The notes under the pieces: generated by a model
Databases searched by the model: none
Told to the model about the DNA's origin: nothing
What the model saw: only the letters and a program-made list of their open reading frames with translations
Assembly: GCF_954871325.1 (NCBI RefSeq)
Contig: NC_088775.1
Location: forward strand, 91,208,805-91,272,804
Length of the DNA stretch: 64,000 nt
Source: Gordionus sp. m RMFG-2023
Taxonomy: Eukaryota > Nematomorpha > Gordioida > Chordodea > Parachordodidae
Direction of reading: 5' to 3'
Program-made: the position numbers and the translations under genes
In this document: positions 1 through 15,756 of the stretch, piece by piece
Layout: every line of letters starts with the position of its first letter
Position numbering within the stretch: position 1 is the stretch's first letter

Positions 1-14
1 TTATTAATTCTCTT

Positions 15-100
15 CAAACTTTGACGGCGGATATACCATATTTACAACAAATAAAGTTAGTTGTCAGATAGAGCACTCTAATTCTCAAACTTTCTTAAAA
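15..100 (-). repeat. Short interspersed repeat fragment
   Basis: The reverse complement of this stretch contains a segment reading GAGTGCTCTATCTGACA preceded by TTGAGAATT. Nearly the same words recur on the plus strand around 33295-33330. This is an unnamed dispersed repeat; its ends are not defined. Confidence -1.
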
Positions 101-236
101 AAAATACAATAATAATCATAAAACACGAAACCAAAATAAATTTATTTTTCGCGCCAAAATAAATTGTAAAATAAAAAAATGCGCTAATTTATTTTTTTTT
201 TTTAAATTTTTTAAAAAAAATTATGCATTCGTTTTT

Positions 237-5041
<4,805 letters not shown>

Positions 5042-5074
5042 CTTTTATTTTTATAATTTATTTATTATTTATAA

Positions 5075-5312
5075 TTTCTTTTCTTTTCTTTTCTTTTCTT
5101 TTCTTTTCTTTTCTTTTCTTTTCTTTTCTTTTCTTTTCTTTTCTTTTCTTTTCTTTTCTTTTCTTTTCTTTTCTTTTCTTTTCTTTTCTTTTCTTTTCTT
5201 TTCTTTTCTTTTCTTTTCTTTTCTTTTCTTTTCTTTTCTTTTCTTTTCTTTTCTTTTCTTTTCTTTTCTTTTCTTTTCTTTTCTTTTCTTTTCTTTTCTT
5301 TTCTTTTCTTTT
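5075..5312. repeat. (TTTTC)n microsatellite
   Basis: About 240 bp of a pure 5-bp repeat starting some 30 bp upstream (transcript sense) of the module 1 acceptor. It abuts a different repeat, CCTT, without a spacer, forming a compound pyrimidine tract. Confidence -1.
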
Positions 5313-5486
5313 CCTTCCTTCCTTCCTTCCTTCCTTCCTTCCTTCCTTCCTTCCTTCCTTCCTTCCTTCCTTCCTTCCTTCCTTCCTTCCTTCCTTCCTT
5401 TCCTTCCTTCCTTCCTTTCCTTCCTTCCTTCCTTCCTTCCTTCCTTCCTTCCTTCCTTCCTTCCTTTTCCTTTCCTTCCTTTCCTT
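5313..5486. repeat. (CCTT)n microsatellite
   Basis: About 170 bp of CCTT repeat with a few CTTTCC variants, directly adjoining the TTTTC repeat. Together they make a pyrimidine block of about 410 bp. Confidence -1.
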
Positions 5487-5499
5487 TTTTTTTCTTATA

Positions 5500-6110
5500 T
5501 CTTTCATTATTCATTCTATAATATTCATAATTATTTTAATTTTACCTATTTGAGCTAACGATATACCAATCTATTATTAAATAAAATTATATCTCATTTA
5601 GGAGTTATATATATATAAATATATATTCCTATTGTATATATATATAATATGAATATTTTTTAAATAATGCTTATTAGAATGAGAAACTCAAAATAAAGGA
5701 ACAAGAATGAAAACTCAGAAGAATACCGGAACATTTACGGGGTCTGTTCTGAATGCTTCAGCAAGAATATCTAAGAAACAATAAAAAGATGGATCCGATT
5801 TTTTTTAAAAAAAAACTCGCCTGACTGAAAGAAGTGGCTAAATATTTTTTTAAAAAAAAATGACGCGTTATTTACCGAAAATTTATTTTTCATCATTTGA
5901 ATGACACCTTGTCATATAACAAACTCTTAATTTATTACCTTTTACATCAATAGCTCCACGCAGACATAATTCATATATTTTATATTGTTTTAAAAATCGT
6001 GTTCACAAATGTAACTAATTTATTTAAAAAAAAATATGATGGTTATCACGACAAATGAACTAAAATATTTATAAACTAAAAATGCGAAAATTCGATTAGC
6101 AATTCGTTAA
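5500..6110. other. AT-rich stretch, nothing recognised
   Basis: Contains TATATA runs around 5608-5648 and poly-A/T tracts. I see no coding pattern, RNA gene or repeat boundary. A missing 5' exon of the Cys-rich gene (for instance a short signal-peptide exon) could lie here or further upstream, unseen. Confidence -1.
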
Positions 6111-6171
6111 TAGCGGTGTTGTTGTTAAAAAGTCAGATTCAATTTTTAAAAAACGGCCCGATTAATATTAT

Positions 6172-6500
6172 AAATGACATATAATAATATCTAGACTGAC
6201 GATGCATTCATAATAATGCAATTGAAAGCGTCGTTGAATGCAAATCAGCTGGACCCGCCATTTCTGGTAATCCATAGAGTAATTATTTTCATGTTAAAAA
6301 CTTACTAATAAATCGTTAACTTACTTCCTTATCTCGATGATCAGTTTTTTAATAAAATTTGCGTCAGACATAAAGGTATTGGCCTCTCGTTTAAAATTTT
6401 TATGATATGGGCAATCAAAATGGCGTCCCCAGCTGTTTTTTTATTGATGCGCACTTTTAATGAATGCATAGTCAGTCTAGGTATTATTATCATGTCATTG
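6172..6500. mobile_element. MITE family B copy 1
   Basis: Termini read AATGACATATAATAATATCTAG and CTAGGTATTATTATCATGTCATTG, the family B inverted repeat. The interior has the family landmarks CAGCTGGACCCGCCATTT and AATGGCGTCCCCAGCTG. A truncated family A end (GTGTTGTTGTTAAAAAG, about 6114) lies just to the left. The short frame 6402-6677 is not a gene. Confidence -1.
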
Positions 6501-6854
6501 GATTATAACCAAAAAATAACATTACCACAAAAGATTTTGCACACAGCTGACAAAAAGTTTGAAAAAATGGACCCTATAATCGTTCTTTTTAACAACACTA
6601 ATTTAATAGCGTTAAAAGGTTCGGCAATTTCTTTTTCTTCCAACAAATCAGATGGTACCCCGCCGTCATTTTTTTAAGGTTTTTGAACTTGCCCAGCATT
6701 TTTATATGCCTATGCTCCAAAAAATATTGTTGCATTCAAGGGTAGGGACAGTATCGCGATTACATGTATTTAAGATACAAATACTTTTATTTTTGTATCT
6801 AGAATATATGTTAGTATCGGCAATGTGTTTATATTTACAACTTTTATATCATTT

Positions 6855-7480
6855 CTTTGGTCGCGTTTTTTTAAATTTTGAAAAAAAATCTGATTTTACC
6901 GGAAATACAGTTCATCATGTTTGGAATACCTATCTTATGGAATTGCAGACAATCTTTGCTGATAACCTTTGAGCCATTTATAAAGTTATATAAAAAATTA
7001 GTGCTGTAAAGAATTTAAAAAATAAATAAAAGTAATTTTATAATACAATAAAATATGTTTTTCTTTTTGTTGATATTTTTTTTTAAGAAAACAATATAAA
7101 GTAACGAGTAACGTTTTGCGTTTGCCGCTACTCAAAAAAATTAAACGCGTTACCTTTCGTTACCTCTCTAGAAGGAGGTAACAAATGGCCTTCCTTTTCT
7201 TCAAAAAAAAAAGTAGCGTCGTTAGTAACGACGTTACTTTTTTGACGTTACTTTTTTGACGTTACTTCACAACACTATAAATATGGAAAATCTAAAATTA
7301 CGTTTAAATGTTCATGAAAAAAAATTGTCCGAAATTCATGAAGATTTGGTATTCCAAACATGATGGAACGCATTTCCGTTAAAATTAGATTTTTTTAAAT
7401 TTTTTTAAAACGCGCTCAAAAAAATGATTTAAAGTTAAAAAAAAAATAACACGTTGGTGGAAGTAAAAACATTGACGATT
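6855..7480. mobile_element. Foldback family D copy, split by an inserted element
   Basis: The left half carries ATTTTACCGGAAATACAGTT and GGAATACCTATCTTATGGAA. The right half (7280-7480) carries the inverted counterpart ATTCCAAACATGATGGAACG and AAACGCGCTCAAAAAAATGA. Between them sits a separate element at 6999-7277. Confidence -1.
6999..7277. mobile_element. hAT-like MITE inserted in family D element
   Basis: Ends TAGTGCTGTAAAG and CTTCACAACACTA form a short imperfect inverted repeat like family A ends. The interior repeats GTTACTTTTTTGAC and AGTAACG words, similar to those at 15757-15905. The interruption of a family D copy gives the relative age: this inserted later. Confidence -1.
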
Positions 7481-7540
7481 ATTTTTTCAACGCGTTTTTA
7501 TTTTTAAATTATAAATTTAAAATTCTGATTTTTACCTATG

Positions 7541-7587
<47 letters not shown>

Positions 7588-7588
7588 T
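7541..7588. repeat. Short (CTTT)n microsatellite
   Basis: About 12 CTTT units within a region of family D-like sequence (7590-7800). Confidence -1.
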
Positions 7589-7849
7589 AGAATACCTCCA
7601 TCTACGAATTTTCAGAGACATTTTATAATTTTATATAACAAATCTATGGGATAAATAAAAAAACTAATATAAATTATATTAAGTTCAAAAGTTGAAGGCA
7701 AAATTTTTTAAGAAAACCCCTAGATGTAAGTTTTTCTAAATTTTGGAATTTTCTCCCGGGAAAATCAGATTTTATAAAAAATTTTAAATATCGCTCTCAA
7801 AAAAAAATGATTTTATAAGTTATAATAAAAAATAACACATTAAAAATTG

Positions 7850-7958
7850 AAAAAAACGCATTGAACTGGAAAAAAACACATTAAACTGAAAAAAACACAT
7901 TAAACTGTAAAAAACACATTAAACTGAAAAAAACACAATGAACTGAAAAAAACACACT
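7850..7958. repeat. Short tandem repeat, about 18-bp unit
   Basis: About six degenerate copies of AAAAAACACATTAAACTG run head to tail. It looks like replication slippage inside an A-rich tail. The spacing is too short and variable for a CRISPR, and the context is eukaryotic. Confidence -1.
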
Positions 7959-8243
7959 TGCTGTTTTCACCTATTTTAATCAAAAAATGAACGACGTTCA
8001 GACTGAAAGCGAGACTTGAAGTAAATCAAATTCTTTAATATTAATTAAGATATTTATTAGCAAAAAAAACATACGGAAGAGACTCTCCATATCTTCTATT
8101 CATGTTCATTTTTTAACCATATTTAAAAGGTAATGCTTCTTCGAAATATCTTTCCAAAATCAATAATAAATTTTTAAGGGGCAAATGCCAATTCTGTTGC
8201 TCAACCAAAAAAAATAAAATATCTCCCTCCAATTTTATACTCA

Positions 8244-8259
8244 CCCCCCCCCCCCCCCC
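8244..8259. repeat. Poly-C run (16 nt)
   Basis: Uninterrupted C run on plus (poly-G on minus). Similar G/C homopolymers recur at 13391, 14092, 14609, 15199 and 27190, which is striking in such an AT-rich background. Confidence -1.
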
Positions 8260-8770
8260 TACCATTTTATCTCCTGTATCTTTTGCGAAAAGTGCCTGCC
8301 TTCAATTTTAACCGTCAAATTATGTTACGCTGTCAAGGGAGCTCCTGGTAATGAAAATAACATTTAATTTTTCAATTGTAATTCCGTAAACTCGTATATT
8401 TTAAGATAGTTATTTTATAATAAATTAGAATCCTTAAATTTATCTGCCCTGTAAATGTTAAAAATACACTTACACTTCATCCTAAAATGTATGGGCGTTT
8501 TTCACAAATGCCACCCATTTTTAGTTAAAGATTAATTGTTTTTCCTCTAATGTTCCTTGTTTTAAACGTTTTTTTTTAGATAAAACATAGCTTTTTTATT
8601 GGTAATTTTTCTAAATAAAAATAAGAATCAAAATTTTTGGATTTCGATACTTTCTTCGTTATTTTTTTTCTTCTTTTTTTTAAAAAAATGTATTTGTATT
8701 TATTATTCAGTTACTTTTATTTTTAATATATAATTTATTTATAAAAAAAATGTGTGCCCAACTTAATAAC

Positions 8771-9040
8771 AATGTAGTCATTAAAAGTGTGCATCAATAA
8801 AAAAAACAGCTGGGGACGCCATCTTGGTTACCCTAATCAATTATTAAAATTTTAAACGAGAGCCTAATTTATTCCTATGTTTTACGCAAACCTTAGGAAG
8901 CAAGTTATCAATTTAATAGTAGTTTTTAACATGAGAATAATTACTATATGGGTTACCAAAATGGCGGGTCCAGCTGATTTGCATTCAACCGACGCTTTCA
9001 AGTGCATTATTATGACCGCATCGTCAGTCTAGGTCTAGGT
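8771..9040. mobile_element. MITE family B copy 2 (degraded)
   Basis: Carries CAGCTGGGGACGCCATCTTG on the left and AAAATGGCGGGTCCAGCTGA and TCGTCAGTCTAGGTCTAGG on the right, the family B landmarks in inverted order relative to copy 1. The outer CAATGACATAT ends are lost. Confidence -1.
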
Positions 9041-9970
9041 AGTCCAACTCCTGACTACATCATAATAAACCTTTGATTTATTAAACATGTCACTCAGTAT
9101 TTTTTTATCGACAAAAATTTCGAACAAGTTCACCCCCCCCCCCTACTTTATTGTTATGGCTTCACGCCATTTTAATAAATTTAATTAAATTAAGACTTCA
9201 CTCACGTATATATTGACTAGTGCGACCCAGAATATTGACATAGATGAATAAATATTCATAATTTTAAAAATAAAATAGATGAAAATAAAAAAAATAAAAT
9301 ACACTTTAAAAATTAATTTATTATATAAAAAAAAAATATTTTTTTTTAAAAAAATAAAATTCAAAAAAAAATATAAGAAAAGAAAATAATTTAAGAATAA
9401 AAAGAAATTATTTAAATTAAAATAGAAATTATTTATTTTACTTTTTTTTATTTTATTTATCTTTAAAAATAAAAAATAAAATAATGAACTCAATATAAAA
9501 AAGAAAGAAAGACATCGGTGACAAAAATATTACACTTTTTTTTTGGGATGAAAATATAAGAAGATAATTTTCGCGACAAAGGTCGCCTTCGTTCACCTGT
9601 ATATTTTTATAATTCTTTATAAATGAATATATTGACAAAATTCGTTAAATTTTTTTATGATTTGGCTAGTTTGAAAATAGAAGACAGTATGACAATAATA
9701 AATAATAATATTATATAAGATAAGATAAAAACTCCAGAAGCTATAAATAACATTATTTTACCCTATTAAATATTATTTTTTTTCGAAAACATTTTTAATT
9801 TCAATAAATCATAAAATATATAAATTATTTTATCGTGAAGGTTTTTCTTTCTTTTCTATTAAAATAAGTCTGATTTGTGGAATGGACAGTGGGAGGCTTG
9901 TATTCGCCTCCCTTGGGGCAACGTGGTCTGACTTATCGGTGAAAAGTCCTAAGTAATGAATGTTATTACA
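9041..9970. other. AT-rich spacer, nothing firmly assigned
   Basis: 9185-9640 is mostly A/T with low-complexity frames and no credible protein. At 9893-9916 a small hairpin (GGGAGGC...GCCTCCC) sits in a GC-richer patch of about 90 bp that I cannot assign. Confidence -1.
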
Positions 9971-10159
9971 CTTAAAAAACGGCCTAACACCAATATTTTA
10001 AGCCAGACCCTGCTAGATTATTTCGCTAAATAGGTGTCTTAGAATCTTTGTGTTCATCTATGAGCAAACTCTTCAGGCCTGTGCAATATTATTCAGGATA
10101 AAATATGGAGTTAGCCGTTTTTAAAAAAACGGACTTAAATCTAGCTGTTTAACAACACT
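9971..10159. mobile_element. MITE family A copy (left end unclear)
   Basis: Shows the family interior (AATATTTTAAGCCAGA, CTATGAGCAAACTCTTCAGG, ATGGAGTTAGCCGTTTTT) and the right end CTGTTTAACAACACT. The left terminus is eroded. Confidence -1.
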
Positions 10160-10880
10160 CTAAGTAATCCCGACTGCATAGAATATATTCGGAATGCGTC
10201 AACATATACAATGTTCAGCTCCTACTCTTTCCGGCCGACCTTTGAGGACAACAGTTTAAACCGGGGTTTTTTATGGTCCAGAACGGTTTTTTGTAAAAAA
10301 AATAATAAATTAATATTCAAGTTTGCTTTATATTTAACTTCAATTAATAATACAATTATTTTTACCTATCTCTCTCTCTTTTTTTTGCATATTTTATTTT
10401 ATTTTAATTTTTTTTTCTAGAGGAGTTATTTTAAATGTTCTTGTCGCGAATTTTCATTTTGCAATATCAGACGATAATAAACAAGAATTAAATTAGATTT
10501 TAAAAAAAACGTACATTCCAGGATCGGTTTTTTCCTATAGGACCACTACTGATCTTTTTAAAGACAGCAGATCTTGTTCGGGTCAAATACCGGACCGTGG
10601 TCTTCACTACTAACAGGTCCACACCTAGGGTAATAATATTATGATTTTTTTTTAAAAATTTTATTTTCCATATAACGCGTAAACTCTTTCTTTATTATTT
10701 ATTTCTTTAGTTTTTTTTTATTTTTGAATTTTATCCAAACGCTATTATTTATAAATAATTACGGCAAAGTATGTATTTAAACAACTTTTTAAGAAAGTTA
10801 TTAATAAAATATGATGGAAAATGTTTGGCAACAAAATCATATTGTTACTTTTAAATCAACTAATTATGATGCTCGTTTTC
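10160..10880. other. Spacer, nothing recognised
   Basis: AT-rich with a moderately GC-richer patch at 10195-10290 and 10515-10620 (words such as GGACCGTGGTCTTCACTAC). No coding frame of conserved character is seen; it may be old transposon debris. Confidence -1.
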
Positions 10881-11105
10881 TAGTGGAGTTAAACGGCTCG
10901 TTATGAGCCGATTATTCTGCTGACTCAATATTTTAGACAGAATAATCTTGCCATAAATCTCAAGATTTCGCTAATAGATGCCTTGAAACTTTGTACCATC
11001 TATGAGCAAAAATTTTCAGGCTTGGGTGACATTATTCTGGATAAAATATTAAGTTGGCAATTTTTTAAAAAATAGTCTCGAAACGAGCCGTTTATAACAA
11101 CACTA
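10881..11105. mobile_element. MITE family A copy
   Basis: Begins TAGTGGAGTTAAACGGCTCG and ends CGAGCCGTTTATAACAACACTA. The inverted repeat includes the inner GGCTCG/CGAGCC step. The flanks TCGTTTTC and CTCCTTTC are only weakly alike as a target duplication. Confidence -1.
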
Positions 11106-11689
11106 CTCCTTTCCTTGGGACACGTGTCAATCAAACCGAACTTCAAGTTGTGTTTTTTTTTGTTTTGAATTATATTAAAGAATAAATAAAATTTTGTTCG
11201 AAAGTTTAGTTGGAAAACATTGCCAAAATGCCAGTCATTCATATTTCCCAAAATGGAATAAAGAGGATGTAGTCATTCAAATTAAATTTTTTTTATGTTA
11301 AATATAGGCAAAGTTTTTTAAAAAAAACTAAAGGTTTGAGAGTTCAGATATTTATAATATTATTTGAATTTCCTTCCCAGATCTCTGCTAGGACCAAAGA
11401 TCCCAACGAAGGATTTTACCTACTCCAAAGATTAGCCATAAACATAGTAAAATACAACTATCTCAGCTGCTTCATTTTTTCAATATACGAAACCCCCCTA
11501 ATTGAACATCCTTATGCATATAGACTTTGCCCATTTTGCTGACTATTATAATGTTAACGTTAAAAAGGGAACTTGTATCTCAATCAATAAAAAATAGCAA
11601 GAATTAATGACTTTATACATGTGTGATTTACTAATATTATATTTTTTTTTTTACTATTATCATATTATTAATAGCTTATCTAATATTTT

Positions 11690-12860
11690 TAGCTGCATTT
11701 TTATTATCTCTCTATATTATACAAAAACTGGATTATTTTATGCTTAAAATTTAGTGGAAAATTAAAGATTTATTTTTAAAAATTTATAATAAATTATGCT
11801 AAAAAGAATTTTTTTTCAAATATTATAAATTATATACCACGAATTTAGCATAAACGCTTAATATATTAGAATTTTTTACTTATAATTGGTTTATTTTTTT
11901 ACAAGAAAAATAATATTTTTTATAACCTAAGGAGAAGAAATAACGTGAGTTCAGAATTCAATGCCAGATTTTTATCATTTAACATCAAAACTCTCTTTAA
12001 ATTTATACAAAAACTGGATTTTTTTTTGTAAAAAATCTATTTAATCTTTCTATAACCATTCGTTTCTTTTATATGTTTAGCAGAGTTGTTAAAAGATACT
12101 TTTTAAATGAATCTAGATATAGATAGATCGTCTAAAATAATATATAGATACCGATATTTTAATCAAAAATCTATCTAGATACAGATACCACATTTTTATA
12201 TCTAGATTCTAGATACTTGTATCTAGATCCTTTAACAACTCTGATATTTATATATTAATATATTTTTTTTAAAGAAAAAGCTTATTTGCTTTAAAATGTA
12301 AGTGGAAAGTTAAAGATTTGTTTCAAAAATATATAAATAATTAGGCAAAAAATTTAAAAAAAAAAAAATTTATACATATACCACGAAGCGAATTTAAGCA
12401 TAAAAGCTTTATATATTAAAATTTTTTTTTAACCCCTTTAATATTGGTCTATATTTTTTAAAGAAAAATAATATCGTTATATAACCTAAAGAGAAGAAAT
12501 AATGTTTAAAGAGTTCAGAATTTAATGCCAGATTTTTATCATTTAACATTCAAAAACTCTCTTTAAATTTATACAAAAATTGGATTTTTTTTGCAAAAAA
12601 AACGAAATATTTCTTTTAGTTATTTTTATGTATTTATATATATATATTTTTAAATTTAAAGTGGAAAAATTAATTTAATATTAATTTTGCGAAAAAGAAA
12701 AATATTTTTAAACCATTATGAATCATATACCGCCAAATTTAAAGCATAAACGCCTTAATATATTAGAAAATTTTTTTTTGCATCCTTTTAATATTATAGG
12801 ATCTATTTTTTTTTTTATAACACAAAATTAAAGATAAGAAAATTATGCACAAGAAATCCA
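11690..12860. repeat. Diverged direct repeats (three copies)
   Basis: A block including a CATATACCACGAA-like word, AGCATAAACGCTTAATATAT, ATAACCTAAGGAGAAGAAAT and CCAGATTTTTATCATTTAAC occurs near 11735-12030 and again near 12280-12600. A third, shorter copy lies near 12655-12850 with CGCCAAATTTAAAGCATAAA. A family C MITE (12081-12243) sits between copies 1 and 2. The protein-free content and indels suggest an old duplication. Confidence -1.
12081..12243. mobile_element. MITE family C copy 1
   Basis: Ends CAGAGTTGTTAAAAGATACT and GATCCTTTAACAACTCTG; the interior is full of TCTAGATA words. The flanks ATGTTTAG and ATATTTAT match at about six of eight positions. Confidence -1.
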
Positions 12861-13390
12861 TTAATGGGTGTTTGACTGGCTGGCGACTTATTCAGGTAAA
12901 TTTTTGTATAACAAACAAAATAATTGTCTCAACTTAAGGAAAATTTATATTATTTTTGGGGACTTAAAAAAAAAGGAGAAATATTTTGTTAATTTTTTAC
13001 ATATAAAAAAGAGGATAATTATTTTTATGTTAATGTAATTTTTTGTTGTTTGAATATATATAAATATATAAATATATAAAAAAGGGAAGACACTTATTTT
13101 CCTTGAGGGAGTTTTAATTTAATTTTTTTTTTGTGTGTGTGTCAAATAAATTTACGGTAAAAATTGTTTTTATTCTGGTCTCATTTGGGCCATTTGGCTT
13201 TCAGAGGAAAATGGATAGAAGAAGGCGGGAATGAAAAAAACGCCTTAATTGAATCTTTGTTAAACCTCTAGCGGAGCGTCCATGTGATATCTTTTAAGAT
13301 ACAAATATTTTGTATCTTTTTAATTAAGATACTAGTTGTATCGGTATATTATGATATATTAATATATAAAAAGAATATGTTTAAAAACTT

Positions 13391-13419
13391 GCCCCCCCCC
13401 ACCCCACCCCACCCCACCT
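13391..13419. other. G-quadruplex-capable tract (minus strand)
   Basis: C-rich tract on plus with a run of nine Cs followed by three ACCCC units and a final ACC. The minus strand therefore has more than four G runs of at least four bases with single-base loops, a classic quadruplex pattern. Confidence -1.
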
Positions 13420-13889
13420 GGATCTATTGAAAGTTCAACCAGGATAAAAAATATTTATTGAAAACTGAATGGGAAATATTTCGCGGGTTAATTACATAGG
13501 AATTCCCGGCTATTTACCCAACGCTCACATAACTAGTTTATAGTTGGTAAAAAATAAATATTTTCATCTCTCAAGGAAGACGCTGAATGAGATTCTATCG
13601 ATGGTGGAATTTCAAAAATGATCCAGTTTATTTTCCAGCCTAAGGAATCAGCTCGGATATCATCTTAAAACGGGAAACAAAGAACAGCTCCTAAGACTCC
13701 ACACGGTAAATAGGAATATCATTTATATATTTCGGGGAAATTATACATTTTTTTGGGCGCAAGGGGGCAAAAAATTAATTAAAATGTTGTTTTCATTATT
13801 TTAAAAATAAAATGATGAAATATGGAATCGGTGAATGATCCCTCCAAAATATATTTTTTTTTAACCCTCGCGATTTGTCGAGATATGAT

Positions 13890-14180
13890 GAACATATTCA
13901 TCACGTGACTCACGTGATGTATATGTTCTTCTTCCAATTGGTAGTTTCGTTTTTTATGGGGGTGATCTTCGACACGTCCACGAGATTATAAGAAAAAAAT
14001 AAATATGGCGCGAGTGAGTTTTGACGGGATATGATGACGTATACATCACGTGATTTGTTTATTTTTTTTTCCTATTAGTTTCGTTTTTTATGGGGGGGGG
14101 GGGGGGTGGGAGGAGTCTTTGACAGGCGACGTGAATAATAAGAAAAAAAAAATATGGCGCCAAGTAAGTTTGATGACACA
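13890..14180. repeat. Tandem duplication of about 140 bp with CACGTG palindromes
   Basis: Two copies share CATCACGTGA, TTAGTTTCGTTTTTTATGGG or a close variant, AATAAGAAAAAAA and ATATGGCGCGAG/ATATGGCGCCAAG. In the first copy the palindrome is doubled (TCACGTGACTCACGTGA). The second has a 15-G expansion at 14092-14106 where the first has five Gs. Confidence -1.
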
Positions 14181-14279
14181 TTTTGATTTCATAAATTTTT
14201 TTTTTGAATTTATAAATGCAGAAGATATTTGACTTTTATTTTAAGGCTTGGCAAAAAAAAACAGACCTTCAGGAATTTA

Positions 14280-14660
14280 ATATTGGAATAAAAATGTCAA
14301 GAATACTAGTTTCAGTTTTCACTGGGAATAGGAGCAATCTATCCGTGGGAGATGTGGGTTGGGGTAAGGGGTTGGAAGGCTGTTAGCCCGTTGAATCTAA
14401 AGGTAAAGGCGCTCTCTCAGGTCTTCATACGGGTAATGGAGGATAAACGATTTCATATGATCTAGGATTCTCGTAAGTGTTAGAGGATAGTGTCAGGCAA
14501 AGGTTTCCGGTCATAAAGAAACCTCTTCAAATACAGCTGTAAACAGCGTGGACCTTAAGAGTACGGGCTATCAATGGGACGTCTCGTTGAATAGAGAGAA
14601 AGGCGATGGTGGGGGGGGGGGAGTGATAGATGAGCAACTTGGCTTAATGCCAAGATTGAA
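14280..14660. other. Unexplained GC-richer island
   Basis: About 380 bp of clearly higher GC and complexity than its surroundings (for example GGGAGATGTGGGTTGGGG, CTGTTAGCCCGTTGAATC), ending near a 12-G run at 14609. The plus-strand frame 14548-14856 could encode a few non-random residues (STGYQWDVSLNRE), but no conserved domain is recognisable. It may be transposon or ncRNA debris. Confidence -1.
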
Positions 14661-14802
14661 CGAAGGTTCTTATAATATTAAACTAAATATGTTTTTTTTT
14701 ATTCTAATTGTCAAAGCGATATTATTTGAAAAGGGAGTAAAACTATTCTTATTGCATTTAATAAGTCAGGTAAATTGCGATGGGCGAGTTTTTATATGGA
14801 AC

Positions 14803-14877
14803 CTGTATCTAGATATAAAAATGTGGTATCTGTATCTGTATCTAGATCCATTTTAAAAGTATCTTTTAACAACTCTG
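14803..14877 (-). mobile_element. MITE family C copy 2 (truncated)
   Basis: Has only one intact end (TATCTTTTAACAACTCTG) with TCTAGATACAG words in reverse orientation. The other half is missing. Confidence -1.
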
Positions 14878-15756
14878 GAAAGCAGTATAAAAAAAATCCA
14901 TCAGAATCAAAAAAAAGGTACATTTTCGTTCAATCATGATTTTCTGAAATTATTTATTATTCCGGTCATGGTTCGTATCTCTTAAGTCAATAGCCGCTTA
15001 TTCATTTTCCTACTCTGATGTTTATCAATCATAGCCCCAACCTGCCCATTAAAAATTTTTCTATCGTGGGTTTCAATGTAACGTTGCAATCATTGCGGCT
15101 AAATTATTAATCTTATCTAAAGATTTCGGCCAATTTATTCTTTAAAAAAAAATCATATGGTTTTGGACATAGGGGTATCCTGGATTTCGTTAAAGAGATG
15201 GTGGGGGGGGGGAGAACTATTAGGTTGGGGCTTTCCCGCCATAAATATTATTTGGAGATTTTTTAGGTCCACTTATTGTAGGTCTTTGGCTATATTGGAT
15301 TTTTTTTAAAAAATAAATCTCGGTTTTCACTAATTTTTCTCTCTAAAAAATTTTTAAGAATTTACAAGTCGTTTATTTTCAAATTTTTATTAATTTTATT
15401 CTGCCTTATAGTGATATATTGGTTACATGTTTGTAACTTTATAAGGTTTAGGGGGATCGTTTTTTTAGTAACGATATATTGTAATAATATATTGTATGTT
15501 GTAGATTGGATAACGTGATTTTATATGTTTTAGATAATGGATTTACCTTGTATATAAAAAAAAGAAGATGTATTATTTATCATCAGTTAACTTTTTTTTA
15601 TAATAAAGAATCGTTTTAAAATCTTATATTTAAAATTAAATTCTTTATATTGAGCTAAATCCCGACTAATTCCTAAAAATTCTAACGTACAAGTCAAGCT
15701 AACACCCCCGCTTGTAAACAGTAAACATTTTTTATGGGGAGAGTAGGGTTCTGGGC

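Noticed and set aside
7850-7958. Regular short repeats as a CRISPR-like array
   Set aside because: The 18-bp units are contiguous with no unique spacers, in a eukaryotic intergenic region.
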